Assembly (NCBI RefSeq): GCF_027913035.1
Contig: NZ_CP115775.1
Location: forward strand, 496,001 to 560,000
DNA: 64,000 bases
From: Paracoccus albus
Lineage (GTDB): Bacteria; Pseudomonadota; Alphaproteobacteria; Rhodobacterales; Rhodobacteraceae
Direction: 5' to 3'
Program-made: the position numbers and the translations under genes
Shown here: in pieces, positions 19,911-30,215 of the stretch
Layout: each line of letters opens with the position of its first letter
Numbering within the stretch: position 1 is the first letter of the stretch
Notes under the pieces: model-generated
The model's input: the letters and a program-made list of their open reading frames with translations, nothing else
Told to the model about the DNA's origin: nothing
Databases searched by the model: none

Positions 19911-20705
19911 ATGCCCAAGCGCAAACCACTCTCGACCCTTGTCTGGGAAAGCCTGTCGGGAAAGATCGCCTCGGGCGAGTTGGGGCCCGGTGCGCGGCTT
20001 CCGACCGAGGCGGAACTCTGCGCTGAATATGAGGTAAGCCGGACGGTGGTCAGGGAGGCCATCGCCAGATTGCGCTCCGCAGGGCTGGTGATCCCCCAGC
20101 AGGGTCGTGGGATGTTTGTCAGCGAGGCGCCATCGCAGCCCGGCTTCATGATCCCGGATGACGAACTGCGAACGCTTGCGGAAACCATCGCCCTGCTGGA
20201 ATTGCGGCTGAGCGTCGAGGTCGAGGCGGCGGGCCTTTGTGCTGAACGGCGCAGTGACGCAGAGGCGCAAGAAATTGCGGAGTTTATGGAAGAGGTCGAT
20301 GCGCGCCGTGCCGATCCCTCGGTGGTTGAAATTCACTATGACTATGATCTGCACCTGCGCATTGCCAAAGCCGCCCGGAATGCGTTCATGCTGGCATTTC
20401 TGGAATATCTTCGCCCGCTGATCGTGCCGCGCTTTCAGCTTGGTCATATCGTCACAGCGGATCTGAAGGACGGATATTACGCGCGGATCCATGATGAGCA
20501 TCAGCGGATCGTCGCGGCCATTGTTGCGGGCAATCCGACGGCGGCGCGAGAGGCGATGCGCCGGCATCTGATCAACAGTCTTGAACGGCTGAAGGCGCTT
20601 GGCGCTGCGGCTGGTATCAGCGCCGACCGCTCGCCCGATGTCGATGCAGCGCGCGCGTTGTTTGCCGTTCTTTTGCAAAACAACGACGCTGAGGGCGTGA
20701 GTTAA
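19911..20705 (+). CDS. FadR-subfamily GntR transcriptional regulator (FCD domain)
   Basis: 264 residues: an N-terminal GntR winged helix (about 10-75; LPTEAELCAEYEVSRTVVREA) and an all-helical FCD effector domain (about 95-240) with Asp, His and His metal-ligand positions in DYDLHLRIAKAA and HQRIVAAI. FCD regulators sense small acids or sugar acids. I start it at 19911 because AAGGAAGCAG precedes that ATG; 19896 is also in frame. It probably controls the adjacent catabolic genes, several of which are decayed. Confidence 0.88.
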   Translation: MPKRKPLSTLVWESLSGKIASGELGPGARLPTEAELCAEYEVSRTVVREAIARLRSAGLVIPQQGRGMFVSEAPSQPGFMIPDDELRTLAETIALLELRLSVEVEAAGLCAERRSDAEAQEIAEFMEEVDARRADPSVVEIHYDYDLHLRIAKAARNAFMLAFLEYLRPLIVPRFQLGHIVTADLKDGYYARIHDEHQRIVAAIVAGNPTAAREAMRRHLINSLERLKALGAAAGISADRSPDVDAARALFAVLLQNNDAEGVS

Positions 20706-20900
20706 CACGCAAGCGCAACTTTACAATATGATGAGATGGTCCCGCCCGGCAAAGCTGTTGGGCCGTGTATGATTGCCTGTCAGAATGGTGTTTGCGCGCA
20801 GAGGCCATAGTTTTACTTTCCTGTTTGCCGAATTTCCTGATTTCTTAGAACCGTTCTTAACCGGAAGCTTCCTTAACGGTTCAAGCAAAGCGAGGTGTGA

Positions 20901-21409
20901 ATGGCGACGGCATTGGTCACAGGTGCATCCGGCGGGATCGGTCTGGCCATTGCGTTGCAGCTGGCCCGCAAGGGGCACCGCGTCTATGCCATTGCCCGCA
21001 GCGAGAAGGCGCTGAACGACATGCGCGCCGCTCAGGCGGGGATCTGGCCGATCTTGCTTGATGTCACCGATCGAGAGGCTGCGGCGGCTGCACGGGACGG
21101 GCTGAAGATAGGCCTGCTGGTGAATAACGCCGGTGCCATGCGACCGCTAGGCAAATTTCGCGGATATGGATCAGGCCGATATCGACACCGCGCTTGAGGT
21201 TAATTTGAGCGCGGCCATCGCGCTGACCGGGCTGATTGTGCAACAGATGCTCAGGCGCGGGTCGGGCATATCCTGTTTACCGGATCGACAGCGGCGCATG
21301 CAACCGTGCCGAATATGGCGATCTATTCCGCCACAAAAGGAGCGATCGCTTGCTTTGCGGCAGGGCTTCGGGCGGATCTCTCGCCCTTCGGTATCCGCGC
21401 CGTCCACTG
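20901..21409 (+). pseudogene. Frameshifted short-chain dehydrogenase
   Basis: Starts with a normal SDR N-terminus (TGASGGIGLAIA near 7-18; NNAGAMRPLG near 77-86) and a GCGAGG ribosome site. An extra T near 21157 shifts the frame to MDQADIDTALEVNLSAA. A missing G near 21265 shifts it again to [12 protein letters not shown] and [15 protein letters not shown], which holds the catalytic Y and K. It ends abruptly at a TGA at 21408, where a fragment of another SDR begins. Three frames together give one SDR that has lost its C-terminus. Confidence 0.85.
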
Positions 21410-21490
21410 ATGGAATTAGCCGACGCGGAATGGGATGCGTCGAACGAAATTAACATCAAGGGCACCTATCACATGATGGTGGCGGCGAGA
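21401..21490 (+). pseudogene. Internal fragment of a second SDR gene
   Basis: The frame reads [20 protein letters not shown] then TYHMMVAAR, the segment that precedes the catalytic serine in classical SDRs. It joins the first SDR remnant at about 21405 and an ABC-transporter fragment at about 21490. It could be the missing middle of the SDR whose 3' half lies at 19510-19855, since the two do not overlap in family position, but about 45 residues between them are absent. Confidence 0.6.
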
Positions 21491-21570
21491 TTTTGGAAAC
21501 GGCGGACCCGGAAACCTTCTTCTCTGTGCCGAAGTACGAACGGACGCAGCAGTTTCTGTCGCAGGTCATG
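21490..21570 (+). pseudogene. C-terminal tail of an amino-acid ABC transporter ATPase
   Basis: 27 codons reading [18 protein letters not shown] then TQQFLSQVM. This matches the end of GlnQ/HisP-type ATPases, which finish with a P..F..P..ERT..FL motif. Nothing of the Walker motifs remains upstream. It is a short remnant of a lost transporter gene. Confidence 0.55.
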
Positions 21571-21753
21571 GGGGACCGATCGCGATTTCAGGAAAGGCTT
21601 GCTTTTGATTGCGCCGCGACTTTGCGAGGCAAACGCGCTTCGGATGGCAAATTCCTGAAATGCCGGGCAATGTTGCAAAGGTGAACTTTCATGTCTGTCA
21701 CGCTTCTTTGTTTTTTCGCGCCGCCGCGCGTCGCAATCTGAAGGGAAAGAAAC

Positions 21754-23463
21754 ATGCGGAACTCGCAACCCATGCAGCACATAAGCAGCGCAACTCAACC
21801 ACGGCATGGCGGCCAGCTTCTGGTCGAATGTCTGCTGGCGCTTGGTGGGCGCAAGGCGTTCGGGGTTCCGGGCGAAAGCTATCTGGCCGTTCTTGATGCG
21901 CTTCATGACACAGAGGGGCGGCTGGATTTCGTTTTGTGCCGCAACGAAGGTGGTGCCGCGTTCATGGCGGCGGCCTGGGGCAAGCTGACGGGCCAGCCGG
22001 GACTGTGTTTCGTCACGCGCGGACCGGGCGCCACCAACGCCTCTATCGGCATTCATACGGCAATGCAGGACAGCGCGCCGATGCTGGTATTTGTCGGTCA
22101 GGTCGGCACGGACATGAAGGGCCGTGAGGCGTTTCAGGAAGTCGATTATCGTGCCGTCTTCGGCTCGTTGGCGAAATGGGCTGTCGAAATCGACGATGTT
22201 GATCGCATTCCGGAAATCCTCTCGCGTGCATGGATCACGGCGATGACCGGGCGGCCCGGTCCCGTGGTGATCGCGCTGCCAGAGGATATGCTGACCAGCC
22301 TCACGGATATACCGGCTCTGACGGCTCTGCCGCGGGTAACGGAACCAGCCCCTGCACCTGATGCAGTGGCCGAGGCGCAGAGGCTGCTGGCCGGTGCAAA
22401 GCGTCCGCTGATCCTGATGGGCGGCTGCAACTGGACGCCGGAAGGGCGCGCGGCGTTGCAGCGCTTTGCCGAAGCCTCTGACATTCCGGTCATTGCCGCC
22501 TTTCGCTATCAGGATCAGTTCGACAATCACTCTGAGGTATATGCGGGTGAGGCAGGGGTAGGGATGCCGCCCCATGTCAAAGCGTTGATCCGCGATGCCG
22601 ATGCGATCCTTGCCGTGAATGTCCGCTTTGGTGAGATGACAACCGATGGCTACACGCTGCTGGATGTGCCGGTGCCGCGGCAAAAGCTGATCCATGTCCA
22701 CGGATCTGATCGGGAAATCGGCAAGATCTATCAGCCGGCGCTTGGTATTCATGCCGGGCCGAACGCCTTCGCGGCGGCGCTGTCCCCGGTTGCCGGGCAA
22801 TGGGCGGATTGGCGGGCAAAGGCGCGCGCCGACTGGAACGACAGCCTTTCGGTGCCGCCGCAGCCCTCGCCCGTCGATATGGCCGCAGTCATTGCCCATC
22901 TGCGAGAGGTGCTGCCCGACGACGTTATCCTGACCAATGGCGCAGGCAATTTCACCGTCTGGCCGAACAAGTTCTTTCCCTTTGGTCCGAGAGCCCGGCT
23001 TCTGGCCCCGCAATCCGGTGCGATGGGCTATGGCCTGCCTGCTGCGATTGCGGCGCAGGTTGCCCATCCGGACAGGGTGGTTGTCTGCTTCGCGGGGGAC
23101 GGTGATTTCCAGATGAACTGTCAGGAACTGGGGACCGCGAAGCAGGCAGGTGCGCAGCCCATCGTTCTGATCCTGAACAATGGCACCTATGGCACCATCC
23201 GCGCCCATCAGGAACGGAATTATCCCGCCCGCGTGTCCGGGACAACGCTGGAAAATCCAGATTTCGTCGGCCTCGCGCGTGCCTATGGTTTCCATGTCGA
23301 ACAGATCAGCCGGACAGAAGAATTTGCCGCCGCATTCGACCGCGCGCTCAGCTCTCCGACTGGTGCGGTGCTTGATCTGGACATCTCGGCAGAGGCGCTG
23401 ACGCCGCGCCAGACCCTGACGCAAATGCGCGATGCCGCCCTAGCTGCAAAGGACACCAAATGA
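21754..23463 (+). CDS. Thiamine-diphosphate-dependent enzyme, acetolactate-synthase-like
   Basis: 569 residues with three domains: an N-terminal PYR domain with the catalytic-type Glu in LCRNEGGAAFMAA near 64-76, a central domain (about 210-345) and a C-terminal PP domain with the ThDP motif AGDGDFQMNCQE...NN near 450-485. It resembles acetolactate synthase large subunit, but no small-subunit gene is present and its neighbours are catabolic, so decarboxylation or carboligation of another 2-oxo acid is more likely. The ribosome site AAGGGAAAG is good. It overlaps hyuA by ATGA. Confidence 0.85.
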   Translation: MRNSQPMQHISSATQPRHGGQLLVECLLALGGRKAFGVPGESYLAVLDALHDTEGRLDFVLCRNEGGAAFMAAAWGKLTGQPGLCFVTRGPGATNASIGIHTAMQDSAPMLVFVGQVGTDMKGREAFQEVDYRAVFGSLAKWAVEIDDVDRIPEILSRAWITAMTGRPGPVVIALPEDMLTSLTDIPALTALPRVTEPAPAPDAVAEAQRLLAGAKRPLILMGGCNWTPEGRAALQRFAEASDIPVIAAFRYQDQFDNHSEVYAGEAGVGMPPHVKALIRDADAILAVNVRFGEMTTDGYTLLDVPVPRQKLIHVHGSDREIGKIYQPALGIHAGPNAFAAALSPVAGQWADWRAKARADWNDSLSVPPQPSPVDMAAVIAHLREVLPDDVILTNGAGNFTVWPNKFFPFGPRARLLAPQSGAMGYGLPAAIAAQVAHPDRVVVCFAGDGDFQMNCQELGTAKQAGAQPIVLILNNGTYGTIRAHQERNYPARVSGTTLENPDFVGLARAYGFHVEQISRTEEFAAAFDRALSSPTGAVLDLDISAEALTPRQTLTQMRDAALAAKDTK

Positions 23464-25547
23464 ACTCAGCGATCCGCCTTGGCGCCGATATCGGCGGGAC
23501 GTTCACCGACATTGCTCTCGATTGCCGGGGGCAGATGTTTTCGACCAAGGTACTGACGAACTATGCCGCGCCGGAACAATCCATTCTGGACGGGATTGAC
23601 GTGGTTCTGGCTGATGCAGGTATCACGCCCGCTGATCTGGAAATCGTGATCCACGGCACGACGCTGGCCACCAACGCCCTGATAGAGAGGCGCGGCGCAC
23701 ACACGGCGCTGATCACGACCGAGGGTTTCCGCGATGTGATAGAAATGCGGACCGAGAACCGCTTTGAACAATATGACCTGAACCTGCGCCTGCCTACACC
23801 GCTGATCCCGCGCGAGGATCGGTTTCCCGTGAAAGGCCGTATTAGTGCGCAGGGCGAAGAGCTGCAACCGCTGGACGAAGCCGCATTGGCAGAACTGGCC
23901 GACCGCATCGCCGCAGATGGTTTCGGTGCCGTCGCCATCGGCTTCATTCATTCCTATATGAACCCCGCCCACGAACAACGCGCACGAGAGATTATCGCCG
24001 CCAAGACAGATGTGCCGATCTCCATCTCGGCCGAGGTCTCGCCACAGATGCGCGAGTTTGAGCGTTTCAATACCGTCTGCGCCAATGCCTATGTCCGGCC
24101 GCAGATGCAGGATTATCTCACGCGGCTTCAGGTGCGCCTGAAGGAAATGGGTGCCGCTTGTCCGGTTTTCATGATCCATTCCGGCGGCGGTCTGATCGGG
24201 GTGGACACCGCTGCAGATTTTCCCGTCCGGCTGGTCGAATCCGGCCCGGCAGGCGGCGCGATCTTCGCCGCCGACGTGGCCCAGCGCTTCGGGCTGGAAA
24301 AGGTTGTCAGCTATGACATGGGCGGCACGACGGCCAAGATCTGCCTGATCGAGGATTTCGCGCCCAAAACCGCCCGCACATTCGAGGTCGCGCGGACCTA
24401 TCGCTTCTGCAAGGGTTCGGGGATGCCTATTTCCATTCCGGTGATCGAAATGATCGAGATCGGGGCAGGGGGCGGGTCGCTGGCATGGGTCGATGCCATG
24501 GGACGCATCCAGACCGGCCCGGAATCGGCGGCCTCTGAACCCGGACCTGCTTGCTATCAGCGCGGCGGTGAAAGGCCTGCGATCACCGATGCCGATCTGG
24601 CGCTTGGCAAGCTGGATCCCGACAATTTCGCTGGCGGTGCGATCAAGCTTTCGGCTGCCAAGGCAGAGGCCGCCATTTCGCGTGAGGTCGGCGAAAAGCT
24701 GAACCTTGCGACAGAGGCTGCCGCCTTCGGTATTGTCGAGGTGGTTGACGAGAACATGGCCAATGCCGCCCGCGTCCATGCGGTGGAGAACGGCAAGAAT
24801 ATCTCTGACAATATCATGATAGCCTTTGGCGGCGCGGCACCGCTTCATGCGTCTCGGCTGTGCGAGAAGCTGGGTATAGACCAATGTCTGATTCCGTCCG
24901 GCGCAGGCGTGGGCTCAGCCATCGGCTTTTTGAAGGCACCCTTTGGTTATGAGGCGCTGACTTCGCAGGTGGTGCGAATAGCCGACTTTGATCCGGCGCG
25001 TATCAACGCGCTGCTGGATGAATTGAAATCAACCGCAGAGAAATTCGTGCGAGAGGGTAGCACAGGCAAAATCCAGCGAGAGATCACGGCCTTCATGCGC
25101 TATGTCGGGCAAGGCTGGGAAATCCCGGTGAATCTGCCAGACCGGCCCTTCAACGATGACGATGCTGGATGGCTGCGCGACGCATTCCGCGAAGCCTATG
25201 CACGATTTTTCGGGCGCGCCATTGACGGGCTGGACGGGCTGGAAATCGAAATCGTGACATTCTCGGTCAAGGCGCAGGACGAGCGCCCTGCACCAGAGCC
25301 GCATCAGCTGGTTGTCGGCCGGCCCGGTCCGTTCAACGGCGCCAGCCGCGACGTTTTCGATCCATCAAAGGGCAGAATGGTTGCAACCTCGATCATCGAA
25401 CGTGCGGATTTGCCACCCGGTGCGCGCATCAGCGGCCCGGCGATCATCACCGAGCGCGAGACCTCGACCGTTGTGACCTCCCCGTTCGACGCAGTGATGC
25501 AGACGGACGGATCTCTGCTGCTGACCCGGAAGGAGGTGCAGGCATGA
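23460..25547 (+). CDS. hyuA: Hydantoinase/oxoprolinase subunit A, HyuA
   Basis: 695 residues of the ATP-dependent hydantoinase/5-oxoprolinase A family. The N-terminal actin-like phosphate loop GADIGGTFTDIALD lies near 8-21, a second loop YDMGGTTAKICLI near 281-293, and the SGPAGGAIFAA motif between. A and B subunits together open a lactam or hydantoin ring with ATP. It is ATGA-coupled to the TPP gene before and to hyuB after. Which substrate is used (5-oxoproline, N-methylhydantoin or another) cannot be told from the sequence. Confidence 0.93.
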   Translation: MNSAIRLGADIGGTFTDIALDCRGQMFSTKVLTNYAAPEQSILDGIDVVLADAGITPADLEIVIHGTTLATNALIERRGAHTALITTEGFRDVIEMRTENRFEQYDLNLRLPTPLIPREDRFPVKGRISAQGEELQPLDEAALAELADRIAADGFGAVAIGFIHSYMNPAHEQRAREIIAAKTDVPISISAEVSPQMREFERFNTVCANAYVRPQMQDYLTRLQVRLKEMGAACPVFMIHSGGGLIGVDTAADFPVRLVESGPAGGAIFAADVAQRFGLEKVVSYDMGGTTAKICLIEDFAPKTARTFEVARTYRFCKGSGMPISIPVIEMIEIGAGGGSLAWVDAMGRIQTGPESAASEPGPACYQRGGERPAITDADLALGKLDPDNFAGGAIKLSAAKAEAAISREVGEKLNLATEAAAFGIVEVVDENMANAARVHAVENGKNISDNIMIAFGGAAPLHASRLCEKLGIDQCLIPSGAGVGSAIGFLKAPFGYEALTSQVVRIADFDPARINALLDELKSTAEKFVREGSTGKIQREITAFMRYVGQGWEIPVNLPDRPFNDDDAGWLRDAFREAYARFFGRAIDGLDGLEIEIVTFSVKAQDERPAPEPHQLVVGRPGPFNGASRDVFDPSKGRMVATSIIERADLPPGARISGPAIITERETSTVVTSPFDAVMQTDGSLLLTRKEVQA

Positions 25548-27174
25548 AGGGAAAACCGGTTGATGCCAATAGCGAGATCCGTATGCAGGTCATGTGGAAC
25601 CGCCTGATTTCGGTCGTCGAAGAACAGGCGCTGACACTGCTGCGCACGGCGTTCTCGACCTCTGTGCGTGAGGCGGGCGATCTTTCGGCGGGTGTGTTTG
25701 ACCCGCAGGGCCGTATGCTGGCGCAGGCCGTGACCGGGACGCCGGGACATGTGAACACCATGGCCGAGGCAGTCGGAAATTTCATGGCGGAATTCCCGCC
25801 GGATCAGATGTTTCCCGGCGACACCTATGTGACAAACGATCCGTGGTTGGGGACAGGCCACCTGCACGATATCACGATGGTCTCGCCTTCGTTCAAGGGT
25901 GACACGCTGGTCGGTTTCTTTGCCTGCACGGCCCATGTGGTCGATGTCGGCGGACGCGGCTTCGGCGCGGATGGTAAATCCGTCTATGAGGAAGGCATCC
26001 AGATCCCGATCATGAAATTCGCCGAGCGCGGAGAGGTCAATCGCGACCTGATCCGCATCCTGCGCAGCAATGTGCGAGAGCCCAATCAGGTGATCGGCGA
26101 TTTCTATTCTCTTGCTGCGTGCAACGATGTGGGGCATCGCCGCCTGATCCAGATGATGGACGAGATCGGGTTGGAATCGCTCGACTCGCTGGGGGAGTTC
26201 ATATTTTCGCGCACCCGCACCGCGACCTTGGAACGCATTGCGGCACTTCCGCAGGGCGCATGGTCGAATGAACTGACGGTCGATGGCTATGACGAACCTG
26301 TGCGGCTGGTTGCAACGCTGGAAAGCCGCGGGGACACGGTCAATGTCGATTTCACCGGCAGCGACCCGGTCAGTCGCTGGGGTATCAATGTCCCGATCAT
26401 CTACACGAAGGCCTATGCATGCTATGCGATGAAGTGCGTAATCGCCCCGGACATTCCCAACAACTGGGCCTCGCTGGAGCCGTTCACGGTTTCCTCTCCG
26501 GTCAATATCCTGAACGCACAGCGTCCCGCCCCGGTCAGCCTTCGCCATGTTTTCGGCCATATGGTTCCGGACCTGGTGCTGGGCGCACTTGCGCAGGCAT
26601 TGCCGGGGCAGATCCTGGCGGAAGGGTCGGGCGCGTTGTGGAATATCCATATCTCCGCCCGTCCTCTGCCGGGGCAGGAGGGGCGGAATGCCGAAATCCT
26701 GATGTTCAACTCTGGCGGTATGGGGGCAAGACCCGAACTTGACGGGCTGTCCGCGACGGCTTTTCCGTCAGGTGTGATGACCATGCCGATCGAGGCGACG
26801 GAACATACCGGCCCGATCGTCATATGGCGCAAAGAGCTGCGGCCGGATTCTGCTGGCGATGGACAGTATCGCGGCGGCCTCGGCCAGGTGATCGAAATCG
26901 AAGCGGCGCAGGGCCATCAATTCGACTTTTCCGCCATGTTCGACCGCATCGCCAATGCGCCGCGCGGTCGGGAAGGTGGTTTGGACGGCAAGCCGGGGTC
27001 GGTGGCCTTGGACGATGGAACGCAGATGCGCCCGAAAGGATGGCAGCATGTGCCGCCCGGTCGCAGGCTGGTCCTGCAACTGCCCGGCGGTGGCGGATAT
27101 GGCGACCCTGCCAGGCGCAGCAATGAGGCGCGGGCGAATGACGCCTCAAAGGGCTATGTATCAGGGCGCAAAGA

Positions 27175-27178
<4 letters not shown>
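25544..27178 (+). CDS. hyuB: Hydantoinase/oxoprolinase subunit B, HyuB
   Basis: 544 residues, the usual size. Family stretches include VREAGDLSAGVFD near 43-55, NDPWLGTGHLHD near 97-108, the VDFTGSDP motif near 266-273 and the C-terminal PGGGGYGDP. It forms the ATP-dependent ring-opening complex with HyuA. Its start overlaps the hyuA stop and its stop overlaps the broken aminotransferase start. A second, different hyuB enters the window at the right edge. Confidence 0.93.
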
Positions 27179-27952
<774 letters not shown>

Positions 27953-27956
<4 letters not shown>

Positions 27957-28777
27957 GCCCGCGTTTCGACACCATCCTGATCACGGGCGCTGCCGGACGC
28001 CTAGGCAGCGAGTTGCGCCGTGGGCTTGCACCGCTTGCGCGAAAGCTGCGTCTGGCCGATGTCGACAAGATCACCGATCCGAAATCGAATGAAGAGGTTC
28101 TGACCTTCGATCTTTCAGATATGGATGCGGTGATGAAGGCCTGCGAAGGCGTCGATGCCATCGTCCATTTCGGCGGCGCGCCCCATGAACGTCCGTGGCA
28201 GGAGGTTCTGGATTCGAATATCCGCGGCAGCTATCACATCTATGAGGGCGCACGAAAACATGGCGTCGGGCGCGTGATCTATGCCTCATCCGTTCACGCG
28301 ATTGGCTATCACGAACTCGAAAGTCATATCGACACCGCCGCGCCGCACCGTCCGGACAGTCTCTATGGCTTGTCCAAATGTTTTGTCGAAGATCTGGGCC
28401 GTCTTTATTGGGACAAGTTCGGGATCGAAAGCGTGATGGTGCGCATCTTCTCATCCTTTCCGGAACCTGCGGATCGCCGGATGCTGTGGTCATGGCTGTC
28501 ATTTGACGATTGCGTCCGCCTTGTGACCGCCGCACTGACTGCGCCCCGTGTCGGCTTCACGGTCACGGTCGGCATTTCGGACAATATGGTCAAACCTGTC
28601 GATAATCGCCTTGCCGGGCATTTGGGCTTTCACCCCAAGGATAACACCGAACGCTTCCGCGAGGCGCTTGAGGCGCGCACGGACAAACCGGATCCGAACG
28701 CCCCGGCGGTGCGCTGCCTTGGCGGCTGGTTCGTGGATATCGGGCACCCTGATGATGAGAGCACGGAATTGAGCTGA
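27953..28777 (+). CDS. NAD-dependent epimerase/dehydratase family protein, uronate-dehydrogenase-like
   Basis: 274 residues of the extended SDR group: NAD motif TGAAGRLG near 11-18, catalytic Ser in YASSVHAIGYHE near 109-120 and YGLSK near 138-142. The pattern NIRGSYHIYEGARKHG, then SLYGLSKCF and FHPKDNTERFR closely recalls uronate dehydrogenase (EC 1.1.1.203) of Agrobacterium. Last gene of the TPP-hyuAB cluster. A role on a sugar acid fits the FCD regulator nearby but is not proven. Confidence 0.8.
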
Positions 28778-29055
28778 GTACGCCTCAGGCTCCTAGCATC
28801 GCAGCGTGTCGCGCTTCTGCGCGTGTTTTTCAGAAACGGGCAGTGGCGAAGGACGATAACGTCGCGCCACAGGTCGCGCAGGCAAATCGGCAGCGTGTGC
28901 CAATCTGCAAAGCAGGTTGCAGGATGCGTTCCGGCGCACCCCTGCGCCATGACCTGATGAAGCACAGGTAAATGCACAATCACAGTTTCTAAGGATGACT
29001 GGCTGTCAGACCAGACCAATTCGAACCAATCTCAGAAACCGGCTTTCTGCTGTTC
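28778..29055. other. Intergenic spacer without a recognisable gene
   Basis: Nothing with coding character is seen on either strand. A GGCTGTCAGACC stretch at 29001 faintly resembles the IS6-type end at 29803-29819 but is not a convincing inverted repeat. The left boundary of the IS element cannot be fixed here. Confidence 0.5.
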
Positions 29056-29762
29056 TTACGCTGCAGCAAGTCCACGCCATTCGGAGAGGGCGGCGGATCG
29101 GTTGGCTTTGAAATGTTGGCGCTTCGAAAGGTGGCGATCGAGATTGAAGTGGTTGCTGATATCGGCATGGACGGAGGCGAATTTCCGCAGGTTGCCCATG
29201 CTGCGAAAACCCATCATCGCCCGCGCGCGTCGCCGGAACGGCTGGTGCGAATTCTCAGCCCTGTTGTTCAGGAGCCGCCCCGTCATGTGCCGATCTGTTG
29301 CACCGATCTTGCGAAAGGCGGCCGGGTAGGATCGCAGCAGGTCCGTGACGATTTTTTAGGCAGGCCGTAGCGCCTGATCATTTTTTTGAGGAATTGCAAT
29401 GCCGCTTTTCGGTCCCGCCGTTTGCTGACATACACATCAAGAACCTCACCCTCGTGATCGACGGCGCGCCACATATAATGCTGTACGTCGTTGATCTTCA
29501 CGAAGACCTCATCCAGATGCCAGCACCATTTTGGTCCGCCATGAAATCGGGCAACCCGTTTGCGGCGGATTTCGGAGGCGAAGACGGGACCGAACCGTTG
29601 CCACTAGAAGCGCACCGTTTCATGGCAGATGTCGATTCCGCGTTCATGCAGCAGATCCTCGACATTTCGAAGCGAAAGCGGAAACCGTATATCCATCATC
29701 ACAGCAAGGCGGATGATCTCGGATGCGGTCTTGAAGTAGCGGAAGGGAGAAGTTTTCGGCAT
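29056..29762 (-). pseudogene. IS6-family DDE transposase, inactivated
   Basis: Reading from 29762: MPKTSPFRYFKTASEIIRLA, then NVEDLLHERGIDICHETVRF, where a TAG near 29605 replaces a tryptophan codon. The catalytic-core part WHLDEVFVKINDVQHYMWRA follows. A T run near 29352-29357 is one base short, shifting the frame before the second catalytic Asp region. The last part reads NNRAENSHQPFRRRARAMMG, which carries the conserved Glu. About 235 residues in total, as normal for IS6. Stop plus frameshift make it dead. Confidence 0.88.
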
Positions 29763-29819
29763 GCCGGAAAGGTGGGGCGGCCATTAACCGCACGCAAGAT
29801 CGGTTATCTTGACAGAGCC
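29056..29819 (-). mobile_element. Degenerate IS6-family insertion sequence
   Basis: The transposase remnant fills most of it. The right end (minus-strand 5' end) reads GGCTCTGTCAAGATAACCG, a typical IS6-type terminal sequence, finishing at 29819. No matching left inverted repeat is clear, so the element is probably truncated on the left. The transposase cannot be made, so the copy is immobile on its own. Confidence 0.75.
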
Positions 29820-29822
29820 CCC

Positions 29823-30060
29823 CGACCTGCTCGAGGCCATCGTCAGCAACGATGACACCTTCACCTATGGCAGCATCGTCACCGTCCGGATCGGGGATCG
29901 GGCCCGAGGACTATATCACGGCGCTGACCGATGCCGTCATCTGCGAACTGAAAGACATGCGCGCGGACGCCCACCGATCACCCAAGAACTGGAACGACTT
30001 CCTGCAGGAATTCGTTGACGATCCCGACATGACGAAGATCATTTGCCGTGACACCGCGAC
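29823..30060 (+). pseudogene. 5'-truncated, frameshifted unknown gene next to the IS6 end
   Basis: Immediately after the IS6 end one frame reads DLLEAIVSNDDTFTYGSIV. After a frameshift near 29905, another reads EDYITALTDAVICELKDMRA and NWNDFLQEFVDDPDM. The composition is acidic and protein-like in both parts, so it was probably one small gene cut by the IS. I do not recognise the family. No start codon with a ribosome site remains. Confidence 0.45.
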
Positions 30061-30215
30061 TTGCCCTTCATTGCGCACGGTCCATGAAACCGTCGCGCCC
30101 CCGGGCAAGTTGGCCGCCGTTGACCACTGCAAACTGGATATCGCAGACACGCGGAACTGGCCCGATAGCGTTATGCCCCGTCAGGCAGTCTCCGCTGCAG
30201 CAAAGGAAAGTATTT

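Noticed and set aside
21585..21661. Ten-base inverted repeat ATTTCAGGAA/TTCCTGAAAT before the TPP gene
   Set aside because: The arms are 57 bases apart and lie partly in remnant coding sequence, so there is no good reason to call an operator or hairpin.
21469..23424. 651-codon minus-strand frame opposite the TPP enzyme gene
   Set aside because: Shadow frame with Arg/His/Gln-rich composition. The plus strand has a ribosome site, TPP motifs and ATGA coupling to hyuA.
25304..26650. 448-codon minus-strand frame opposite hyuA/hyuB
   Set aside because: It spans the junction of two real genes in antisense, has no domain and no start signal.
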